Shown here in pieces: positions 1-10,200 of a DNA stretch of 64,000 bases (the first letter of the stretch is position 1; the number at the start of each line of letters is the position of its first letter). The position numbers and the translations under genes were made by a program. The notes beneath the pieces were generated by a model. That model searched no databases, was not told the origin of the DNA, and worked only from the letters and a program-made list of their open reading frames with translations. Source of the stretch: Argyresthia goedartella (lineage: Eukaryota; Arthropoda; Insecta; Lepidoptera; Argyresthiidae); NCBI GenBank assembly GCA_949825045.1, contig OX463809.1:5235501-5299500 (forward strand), in the 5' to 3' direction.

Positions 1-307
1 GAGTTTCCTGATCAATTGATAGCAAAGCTTGTTTTTGTGCTTTCAATCTGTCTCTACGTAATTTTGCGTCTTTTGCCCATTTATTTCGTAGATATCTTTG
101 CTCTCTTTCTGCTAAATCCTGAATTTTCTTAATTTTTCCTTGCGACTTCTGTCTATAGTAGTATTCTCTATCTTTTCTTCTTTTTTCTTCTAAGGCTATT
201 GGATTTTTCTTAAGTTTTTCCCTTGCTTTCCTCATGCTTAACTTCTTTTGCTCACGTCGCTTTTTATTTTTTTCTTCTTCGGTAGGTTTTTTCCTGGTTT
301 TTGCCAT
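1..307 (-). CDS. Partial basic, charged protein; likely repeat-encoded; unrecognised
   Basis: An open frame starts at ATG 307-305 and runs without a stop through about 102 codons to the window edge, so its 3' end is missing. The product begins MAKTRKKPTEEEKNKKRREQ and is very rich in Lys, Arg and Glu, with heptad-like charged stretches that suggest a helical or coiled-coil, nucleic-acid-binding N-terminus. No membrane segment or signal peptide is visible. It lies on the same strand as the NRF gene, inside or beyond its intron 4, but shows no resemblance to that family and no splice acceptor near the ATG. Similar Lys/Arg-rich N-termini occur in multicopy, uncharacterised insect proteins that I take to be transposon-encoded. 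That is family memory, not proof. No function is assigned. Confidence 0.55.
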   Translation of the reverse strand, partial: MAKTRKKPTEEEKNKKRREQKKLSMRKAREKLKKNPIALEEKRRKDREYYYRQKSQGKIKKIQDLAEREQRYLRNKWAKDAKLRRDRLKAQKQALLSIDQET

Positions 308-1669
308 ATTCTGCGGACAAATGGAACGTGCACCTGAACCAAAGTAAAAAGCAAAGAAATAAATGGAAAAGGAAGGTGAAGGAACATTTTTTTATTATAA
401 TCCAAACATACATAAGTAGCACTGCTAGCACGTCCAACCCATAGATATTAGTGAAGAACTAATAACCCAGTAAATAGAGACTACCACTGAAGGGGTTTGC
501 TTACAAAGACGTGTTGAAACATGAGAAATTATTCTGCTCGTCTTCTTTTGGTCGCAAACGGTCTGGTAGTTATACATTTTTGATATGGTGTCTAGGATGG
601 TTATTAAGTATTTAAAAAGCAAAATGCACAATTCCTCTCCCTCCGCCCCCGCAGCCATATTGAAAATATCGGTAATTTAGAACTACCGGACCGTTTGTAA
701 GCAGAATCTCTTCTATTCACTGGATTAGAAGTACAAAAGAGAAAAATGCATAATTCAATTTGTATAGCCAATTTGCAGCGTGTCTATAATTGCAGTTGAA
801 TATACTTACTTTGGATTAAGTCACACTCATTCATCCTTAAGTTGCCCAAAAACAAACACATTTCACTAAGCGATCCATTCGGTGGACATTAATCTTTTCG
901 GTGTACTTAAATACCACCGAAAAGACGTCCACCGAATAGACTTTTCACAGGAAATATCATTTATCACGCAACATTTTGAGGTTATGTCAAAATTCAAAGA
1001 CTATAATTATTATGGACCTATTTGTTTATAAAATAATTAATGGCAACCAATTTTCAAGGTTTTACTTACCAAAACACGAATGGAACCGAAAAGATGCACG
1101 GAACTTTGACACTGCCAATTGTTTTTTAAAGATTAGCTTTAATGTTTTGCGCGCTCGACTCACGGAAAGATGGCGCTGAGTGAGAGTAATGCAGTATTGG
1201 GTGCGTTCGTAAATTACACTACGGTCCGGAAATTTCATTGTTTACTAAATAATTGGTTCGATTAAAAAAAGTCCACCAAGTAGACGTTTGTTTCCGTAAC
1301 AATGTTTGAATGTGCAAAAAGTGTATTTATATGAATCCTTCATTATTGTCCTTTATACATTAGAAGAAATCAAATGTCTACTTTAGGAAAATCATAATGT
1401 GAGGTAGCACAACCAATTACTTTTTTTTGTGCGTTTACTTTTATACAAAGAGAGTGATCGGTAACAGACCACCGAAGTGGACTTTTAGGTTGAAATTGTT
1501 CTGTAAATATCGTTTTATTATTATTATGGTTTTAATAACGAATACGTTATAGAGATTTGGAATACATTAACTTCAAGATTAACATAGTTTTTATTCTGTA
1601 ATTTATGTTTTCACTTTTAAACAAGCTGTAACACTTTTTTTTAGGGTTATGACAATGACCCAACAGCAA
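308..1669. other. Intron or flank, no gene seen
   Basis: AT-rich sequence with no convincing coding frame. It contains a broken inverted repeat around 551-573 and 680-711 (ACGGTCYGGTAGTT on opposite strands) and the hairpin listed separately. Words of the form GTCCACC recur near 1270 and 1460, so the stretch may be a decayed inverted-repeat element. Confidence 0.5.
877..937. repeat. Two-part hairpin
   Basis: ATTCGGTGGAC (877-887) pairs exactly with GTCCACCGAAT (927-937). TCTTTTCGGTG (893-903) pairs exactly with CACCGAAAAGA (915-925). The loop is 11 bases, with a 5-base versus 1-base asymmetric bulge. It resembles the subterminal fold of a MITE. Confidence 0.75.
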
Positions 1670-2115
1670 GGTCTGTGTTGAGCCAGATTAACCCCATAGA
1701 GTCCCATTATTTTAGTAATTTTGAACATTGTAATATCCCTTTTTCGACAAAGTCGCTATAACATGGTTTTTGAATTGCTCAAATGGCAATTTCAAGATCT
1801 CCAGAGGTATCTTGTTGTAGTAGACAATGCATTGACCCTTGAAAGAATTGCTAACCTTCGCGAGTCTAAACAAGGGCGCAAGTAGTCTGTGATTATTTCT
1901 TAGGTTAACATTACAGATATCGCTAAGTTTGGGAAATTTTGTAAGGTTCTTGCGAACATACATTAAAAAAAAGTCTAGCTAGTTAGTATGTCAATTTCTT
2001 TAAAAATCTCTCTTAAGGAGTCTGTGCGTTTTAAATTATAAATTGTTCGAATAGCTCTTTTCTGTAAAATAAAATAGTTTGAATATCCGCTGCTTTCCCC
2101 AACAACAAGATACCT
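1670..2115 (-). mobile_element. Jockey-type LINE fragment (end of reverse transcriptase ORF)
   Basis: Minus-strand translation gives the characteristic end of a jockey-type ORF2: [14 protein letters not shown], then NNHRLLAPLFRLAKVSNSF, then [20 protein letters not shown] and LSKKGYYNV. The frame is broken near 1970, so it is dead. The copy at 7985-8570 matches it, including the shared 3' word GTCTGTGTTGAGCC at the boundary. It is 5'-truncated and retains only the region after the polymerase motifs. Confidence 0.8.
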
Positions 2116-4458
2116 TATCTCTAACAAGTGGCTCTGTGAGCTGTAAAACTCACGAGCGACACAGGAAACTTGCGTTTTTTTATTACTTTTCACCCGCTCA
2201 CACCCCACCCACAACCCGTCTGATAAATAACCCGACTGCATTTACGCATACAAAATTATGAATGCACCTGGTTACGTACATGGAGTATGAAATTAGCTGC
2301 TCCAATAACCCCATTATTACCCCATATATCCGCCAATTTGAAAATTTTCCAAAAACTAAATCGACACAAGAATTCCATATAATTATCGAACATGCTCACA
2401 AAATTTCACGAGAGTAGGTTAACAAATGCGACCTAGAGAACAACAGCCGGAAATCCGGACATAACAAAGCATTTTTGCTGAAGCTGAACGGAGACATTTA
2501 TTTATTTATATACGCTTCGCGCTCGCTCGGTTCATAGTGTGAAATTACTGCCACATCTGTACAAAAACATTGCTCTTAGTGGATATTCTCAAGGGCCTCA
2601 ATGGCTATTTAAAAGTAACTTCTCGTTTATCATAACAACAACTCATGTAAGTATTCCGAACCGTCCATCAGCGACGGTACCACCTGTCCGATGCCCCAAG
2701 CCAAACCTTATAGCCTCTACTTGAAATATTTGCGCCACTTAAGTAACTGTGTACTTAAATTACTATCACTAATGAGTCGTTTTGAATTGTAAAGAACTTT
2801 AAAACCTTTTAAGAGACAAGTAATACAATATATTTTCGTATTCCTAAAGAAAAGACATATTGAGGTCACATGAGTGAGGAATGAAGAGACTGCCTCAAAA
2901 GTTTCAGTAGTTTTGAACCTCACGACAGCGTTGGCTAAGTTTATATCTACATATCCGTCATTACTGATAAGAACAGCTGGGGCTGCCAGAACAAATAATG
3001 GTGCTATTCAAATGAAGTGCCGCTTAAATGTGATACCGGTGCTGTAATGTCAAACGTGGTGAAAGTTTGAGTTGTCCCTAGTACATACAACCCATATTCT
3101 CGTTGTAACAAACGTCAGAGCATTACAACAGGGGTTACCACAACAGATTCAGATTAGGAACCTAATTTGGTCCGCAAAAATACCGTGATCATCTTAAAAC
3201 AAGTCTAAGTATTAGGTAAATTAAGTCCATTAAGGCGAATTGGAATGGAAATGGTTGCCATGGTTCTTGTTTTGAACCTAATTTGAGTCGGAAAAAGATT
3301 GTGGTAACCTCCCAGGTGTAAATGTTGTACTTCACCATTGCGCACCGCTCTGACATTCACCACATTATTAAGCCCGTGTGCTGGCGCCATCATACCAGCC
3401 GGCAGCCATTCTTGTAATGGACGCGGTTGCATCACAACTGTTACTGCTTACTTCTCATGTCACGTCCTACTGAATGTGCACGTCATGGACAGTCAGCACA
3501 GTATTTTTACTTCTGGAGGTGTAGCTTTATAGATATCGATTACAATATAGTTAAAAATTACTAGGTTTGCTCCATCGTATTGTAAAACGAACAAGTAATT
3601 TTTGATTAATCTTTCTATTGTGGAAGTTTAAAATGAATATCGTAAAATATTTTGAGAGGTCTCACTGAAATATCAGTAGGTATCAAATGAATGTTATGTA
3701 TTGTTGATTAAAGAAGTGTAACTTATCTTTTGGTAGCAATGTTACAAAAACTATGTACCACTGGACATTTAAGTACCTACCTACCTATTACTGTGTATTA
3801 TGTAACGGAGACAGTAAGCGGATATGTTGCGAGCGGAAACGCAGATAAAAACAGATTATGTGAAATGAGGGATACAAGGCAAGTATTAACACGATGTGAT
3901 GTTAATAGCTTTCGTTTCGAATCGTTGATACAATACATAACTACATATTAAGCTATGTATAAGTAGAGTCACTAAGTTGGTGAGACAGACAGATGGGTCC
4001 AAGGTAAAGTAAAAATTTAAGACTGATTTATGCATAAAGGTAGATAAACAAATTCAAACTAAGTAGGTATTTCTGTATTGTGCAGCTCAGGGGCCCGATG
4101 ATGTACCTCGGATAGATTCAAAGTCCACGCATTTCCTGTGATGCAGATCTGATAGTCGCTTGGAGAGTAAATCTGTGGTCACATTTTTTTTGTTCCATCG
4201 TCGTGGGCGAGCGAGCTTTCAAAGCGGAAGAGGGTCAAAGCGGTCGGCCCCCGCCCCCGATGCGATCACCGGCTCAGCTGTTATAACAAGCTACTCGACG
4301 GATCGGATACGGTGACCGAGTCTAATCGGACAGCGACACCTCCCTCCGCCTCTAGGTACTTACATCATATCAAGCCAAAAGAGTTCGTTTCATTGTAACG
4401 TTTTCATGTCATTCTCAATTAGTAGTCGTGGTAGTTTACTGGGTGTGATCAAATAAAA
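2116..4458. other. Intron 4, no gene seen
   Basis: No exon-like frame is supported. A diverged direct repeat beginning GAACCTAATTTG occurs near 3158 and 3275. The short frames present have no codon bias or recognisable motif. Confidence 0.5.
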
Positions 4459-4898
4459 ATAACTTTGGTTTTTTATTTGGTTATTGGTCAACCTGCAAGC
4501 AAGCCAGACAGGCCATCTCGATTATCAGACCCGGATTATCGCGTAAGCTTCTGAAGCTGAAGAGGCCGCAGCTTCGCTTGGTAACCGGAGCGATAACTGG
4601 ACACGCTTTGCTAAACAAAGTGGTGTCACGGACAGCCCCCTGTGCAGAGCCTGCATAGTGGTCGAGGAGACGAGCCACGTCCAGTTGGAATGTTCTGACG
4701 TGGCCATCTACCGGGCAACACACCTTGGGACGCCGAGGTTGCTCCAGGAAGTCGTCGGCAACATTAAGGGTCTGCTAGGCTTCCTACAGGAGCTGGGTTG
4801 GCAGGAGTATTGCCCCCAACCCACGTCACGCAAAATAGGCGCAAATTTAAGACGTCGAAAAGTGGGCCGCGATAAACTATAACTATAACTTTGGTTTT
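4459..4898 (+). mobile_element. 5'-truncated LINE with 14-bp target duplication
   Basis: A perfect 14-bp direct repeat, ATAACTTTGGTTTT, flanks the insert (4459-4472 and 4885-4898). The insert of about 412 bp ends in a short AACTAT repeat, as LINE tails do. Plus-strand translation gives the region after a LINE reverse transcriptase: QLRLVTGAITGHALLNK and, after a one-base frame change, SPLCRACIVVEETSHVQLEC and GNIKGLLGFLQELGW. The Cys/His pattern is typical of the C-terminus of lepidopteran LINEs. It is severely truncated and frameshifted. The intact duplication suggests a fairly young insertion. Confidence 0.88.
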
Positions 4899-5835
4899 GA
4901 TACAACATAATAATATTATGTTTTATTAACACCTGTTTGTGGGGAGGTAAGGTAGGTCGGTGCCAAGCTGCCAAGCATGATCTGTTGACCCACAGAAGAC
5001 AGTGATAGCAAGATAAGTCTGTCGGAGGATCGCAAACTGGACGATGTATCTTTTATTTGCTATTTATTATAAAGATACTCCAACAGCACATACACTTAAC
5101 TTATAAAGTAACGTTCCACTTTCTAGTACAAAGTGTTGCGCCTTTACAGGAATGTACAGCATTGCTCTGCTGATAGAAGCTTCTATTCAGGTAGGTGTGT
5201 TAAAACAATAAAAATGTATAGTATGATTTGGTAATTCAGTACTATGTACTTACTTAGTAGAATCCTCCCTTTTAGTGTTTGCGAGCAGTGATGGCTGTCT
5301 AACGAAATATGTCAAAATGTCGTAGGCGTGGGGCCTGAACCAAATATCTACAGTTGAGTCCTAGATACGTCGACATCGACTGCTTTGCCTATTGGCAAAT
5401 AGAAAGGCACATTTCCTTGTATTCTGCAACACGTTATTTGGGGCACGTCTATCTATCACACCCCACGTTCGACTAATTTGTTATAAGTCAAATGTTAATT
5501 ACACGTGTCGTCAAATAAGTGTCCACTCTTTGAACACGTTTTACTGATACTCGTAGGATAGAGTTGGTATTTTATCTCATCATTTCCGTGACGTAGAAAC
5601 TCATATAATGACCTGATGCAGTCATTAAAAGTACAACTTTAATATAAAGACAGACAACGATTGGAAATAGGTAAAAAGTGTCAAAAACATCAAAGTTGTA
5701 CAGAAATATTTCAGCTTTCATTATGTGGTACATTAAAATTTCATACGGCGTCGTTTTTAGTTAAAAGCAAAACTCAAAAAAAATACGTAATTTAAAAAAT
5801 ATATAAAAAAATCGACTTCGGTACACTAAAACTTG
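4899..5835. other. Intron 4, no gene seen
   Basis: No coding or repeat structure was recognised here. Confidence 0.4.
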
Positions 5836-6790
5836 CAGAATTGGGCACATCATGATGTGCCGCGCCATATTAAGATATGGCGGCGTTTCTTGAAGTACGT
5901 GTCTATGGGGCCCATCATGATCGATGAGAACCAAACGTTATCGATATTCCCAGTGAACGCTTCGCCACATCTTGGTATGGCCAAAGGATAAAACGTCACA
6001 TCGTACACGTAGTTCAAATTTTACGTCTAAACAAATCTATTTTCTTTTTACACGCTCATGATGACATTGCTCTATACTTTTAAAAATAATTATACATAAA
6101 TATTTTTTCCGCCTTCTAACCTCAAAATAGCACCTTTACCGCTTGATTTTGGGTTCCCAGGCGGTAAAATTCTATTCGTAATTCGTTTGAAAAGGCTTCT
6201 TTACGCACCGAGAAGTTTACGGCACGAGCCGAAGGCGAGCCTAATATAAGCCTTTGCGAACTCGTAAGAAATGTACTATTTTTAAGTTATACTTATTATT
6301 ATAAAATATAATTATATAAATGTAATAAATAATAATTTTATAAACCAAATCAAGGAAAGTAGGATGAACTCATAATATGGGCGTTGGTGGACTACTATTG
6401 AGTATCTGAGTATGATATTTTAGAGACTTATTATCCTCATTATCAAATGTTGTTTTATTTGCATACGCTTCGCTCCGGTTTTGCTTCTTCTAAGTATAAA
6501 CCTAACCTATAACACAACTGAAAATTATACACAAATACCTACTCTAGTCAGGTTTGGCTTTTCATTACTTTCAGTCGCAAGCTCGCTCTGCTGGTTGCAC
6601 ATACACATTCTAACTTCACCCAACCTACTGAGCCAAATCTATTGTCACCCTACTTTTCGATATGCCGCGTTATAGGCTGGCAGATCGTCGAACGTTGGTC
6701 TTGAAACGATATGGCGGGTTTAACATGGCAGGTCAAGAAATGCCGCCATATGATATGCCGAGGCACATCCTGATGTGCCGAATTTGACGA
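5836..6790. mobile_element. Non-autonomous element with palindromic terminal inverted repeats
   Basis: About 60 bases at the left end recur inverted at the right end. The left end carries GGCACATCATGATGTGCC, then GCCATATTAAGATATGGC, then GGCGTTTCTTGA. On the opposite strand the right end reads GGCACATCAGGATGTGCC, then GGCATATCATATGGCGGC, then TTTCTTGA. So each end is itself a pair of small palindromes. There is no open frame for a transposase. The interior (about 6106-6290) is a segment also found at 20458-20670. Confidence 0.7.
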
Positions 6791-7101
6791 TCGGCCGCCG
6801 ACATATAAATACAGGTCATACACATAACCCTTCTGTTTTTAGCTTCGTTGCAGTCGAAAAAAGACCTTCTTTGTGCTTTGGGGCGGAATTTTCAAAGCAA
6901 TTTTGGGTTTTTTCGTAGAATTCACTCCGGTGCATGGTTCAGTGGATAAAATCGGTTGCATTGAAAAACACTGTTCGAAATGTATCAGCTTAACAAGAAT
7001 ACACGTGAACCAAGTTTTAGACTTTTAAAGGTTTTATTTAAACCTTAAAAAATATTGTTGTTTTTGTTCAATTTGTAATAGGAAATTGGTTGCATACTCA
7101 C

Positions 7102-7274
7102 AGGAGCACCTGGAAGGTCGGGTCTGCCATGTAGGTGTACTCGTGCTGGTAGGGCGCGCGCACGCTGAGCACGGCGTGCTGCAGGAGCGGCGCGCGCACG
7201 GCGCCGAGCACGCGGGACACGGCGCCGCGCGAGCACGAGCGCGGGAAGCAGAGGCCCACGTGGACGGTGCGCCG
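7102..7274 (-). CDS. NRF gene exon 4 (residues 300-356)
   Basis: The acceptor is TTCCTCGCAG before CGG CGC ACC, and the donor is GTGAGT after CTC CT, so the exon ends in phase 2. It encodes [15 protein letters not shown], the double-cysteine signature of the NRF domain (C308, C313), then a loop ending [11 protein letters not shown], where the family next enters its first membrane helix. The exon is about 70% GC. The acceptor's pyrimidine tract is a TTTGATTTGATT repeat. No following exon was recognised between 308 and 7100. Confidence 0.92.
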
Positions 7275-10200
7275 CTGCGAGGAATCAATCAAATCAAATC
7301 AAAACCTTTTATTTTGGAACACAAGGATCCATATCGTTAGATAAAATACAATACAATACACAGAGGTTCACGCAAGAAACATACACAGGTACAAAAAAAG
7401 ACTGCTTTAGACCACACAACTGAAGTAAAACTTCTTTAGCTCTAATGCTTCAAAAATACATCTCCTGCACTGTGTCTGGCTATGAGAGGAAGAGAGAAAG
7501 AAAATATGCACCTCTCGTTCGCCTCACCCGATTACACTTTTCGTAACGCTCTCGTCACGCATTCGCCATCTTACTCCCCAAGTCAAGCGTGCGTAAAGAA
7601 GTTTTAATTCAATAAATAAATAATATTAGCATGGGGTCCAGAGGCTCGAGCACTGTTCAAAGAACTTTCGTCGCGCCTGGTGGACGCCTCTAGCGACCGG
7701 AGGGCTGGAGCCTACCTTGGGCAAAGGCTGAGCCTCGAGCCATGCAGCGAGGCAACGCCGCCAGCCTTCTGGGCACCTTGCCTAGCGACGGCGACAGCGA
7801 TCTGGCTCAAATTTTCGACCTTTATTAATAATTTGTAAATTTATTTTTGAAATGTAAATATTCATATACTTATACTATTACTAATTGTAAAATAACTATT
7901 TAATAAAAGTTTCTTTATTTGACTATGAATAATATTAGTCAATTTTATTAAATATTAAATTTATTAAATAAATAACATTAGTCAATAAGTCTGTGTTGAG
8001 CCAGATTAACCCCATACAGTACCGTCATTTAAATAATCTTGAAGATTGTAATTTCCCTTTTTTACAAAATCGCTTTAACATGCTTTTTAAATTGTTCAAA
8101 TGGCAATTCCAAAATCTCCAGAGGTATATTGTTGTAAAGCATGCCCTGACCCTTGAAAGAATTGCTAACGTTCGCGAGTCTAAACCGGGGCGCAACTAGT
8201 CTGTGATTATTTCTTAGGTAAACATTACAGCTCTCGCTTAGTTTGAAAAATGTTGTGAGTTTCTTGCGTAAATACATTATATTTTCGAAAATAAATTGAC
8301 TAGCTACAGTTAGTATGTCAATTTCTTTATAAAGCTCTCATAAGGAGAAGGATAAATTGCTCGAATGGCTCTTTTCTGTAAAATAAAAATCGTTTGAATA
8401 TCCGCTGTTTTCTCCCACAACAGGACATGACACTATAAAAGTAACTAAAATTTACTAGCCTAGATGTAGCCACATCCGTATTTTGTGTGATGTTCCTAAC
8501 AGCGAAAGCCGCAGAGCTTAATTTACCAGCTAATTGATCTATGTGGGGCTACAAAGGTTGACAATAGGGCAAGCCGGATAGAGTAAAGTACTCACCGCAG
8601 TAAAGTATTTATAAATTGTTTATTGATCGTTGATATTTACATTGTGCTTGATAAACGTCAAATATCAAATTGATGTAAGAGAAATTGGAATTGGGTAATA
8701 CGACTCTGCGGAGTGTATAGAAATATAACATATGTATGTAGCTACTGTGTGGGGTCAGCTATAACCAATCTGTGGTATTGTGAAGGCTTCAAAACTTCAA
8801 AACGGGAAGCAGAGACCCAAATGGACTGTGTGGCGCTGGGGACTGTGCTAGAGTTTAGACAATACATTCAATACGGAGAGGAATTATGTACGACTTATTA
8901 TCATGAGCTTGAGCTCTTAGCTAGCCCTACTTAAGTAAATTTTATACAAATGACCGCATGCAATAGTACATTACGCTACAAGGGAAGTAAGTGAGCTATT
9001 ACGGAACGAGATGCAATTTGGTGCCCGTGCGAGCTTCGCTCGCAAAGGGCTCTAAGGATCGAGTGCACCCGAGATATTTAGACGCCCGAGCGAGCGAAGC
9101 GAGCAAGGGCAGATATAGTTCGAGGGTGCAATAGCTACTTACAACCCGAGAGAAGTATACTATTTTACACCTTTCTTGCGAGGAAAATAAAACACAACAA
9201 ATAAAATAAAACAATGTAATTCTATAAAGAACATTGACCCGCAACTAGAGCAAAAACGCACACATACTCGTAGTGGTTATACCGAAGAACCGCAACCAGG
9301 GCCACTTCATCACTTGACATTTTTAATTAGGTAATTAATTTGAGATAACCTTTATCAAACTTCAAATAATATCGATTGAATTACCGCCAATATTTTTTTT
9401 TTGTGTTGGTTGAGTTTTTGACCAAGGAGGTTTGCATAGCTTGAACTGTAAAGTTGTATGAAAATCCATTACATATCAAGCATTGCTTGTTCTGCAAAGT
9501 AATTTGAAAATGGAACGTAGTTTTCAATGCAGACAATGAATGAATGACGTAAAGACTAACTTACATTCACTCTTTGAACGTAAGTAAGTAGGTCATTACG
9601 AGCAAGGCAGGTGTAAAATAAATATTTACCTATTAAAGTTATCAGCAAACAACTGAAATATGATTCTGGCGGTGTAATAGCATACTTAGAATACTAAGTA
9701 AAAACTGCGATAAATTAACTTTCAGTGCCAGGCAATCTTTATCCCGTCAAACGTCCTATGCGCTACATAAGCGCATAACTTTTTTGGGCGGCTAGCGTCC
9801 TGTGCGCTGCATAAGCGCATAGAAAGTATTGCAAACTTGGACGTTTTATGAATATTCACCAAGTTTCAGAACGTTCCCGGAAGTAGTCTAAGATTATGAG
9901 TAGTTAGTTGGCAACCATGTGATATGATTGGAACTGACATTGAGACAGCCTATTTATCAAAATAAATAAAATACCAAGCCATGTCGCCATTTTGGGCAGG
10001 CGACCGGCCGCAGACTTACATTTTATGTTTGTCAATATTTATTTATTGTGAAGTAATTACTGTGTTTTGTAATAAAATAATACATCTTATCGCTGGAGAA
10101 ATTAATAGTGGTGATGTGAAAAATGGAAAATAGTGTAAGTTTTGTGTTTGGCCCGTAAGAACGAAATATAATTAGAGGTGTCAGTGTCAAATAATGGATT

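Noticed and set aside
4481..4974. Minus-strand frames near 4.5-5.0 kb
   Set aside because: They are antisense to a plus-strand LINE fragment with clear Cys/His motif and target duplication.
308..7100. A fifth NRF exon
   Set aside because: I looked on the minus strand for an acceptor followed by a membrane-helix coding segment in the right phase and found none I could defend. It is probably left of the window.
7034..7340. Several alternative frames over exon 4
   Set aside because: Only the frame from the CGCAG acceptor joins in phase to exon 3 and gives the NRF cysteine signature. The rest are shadows.
9000..9244. Frame rich in GAGCGAAGCGAGC words on the minus strand
   Set aside because: Looks like a dispersed repeat with simple palindromic words, not a coding exon.
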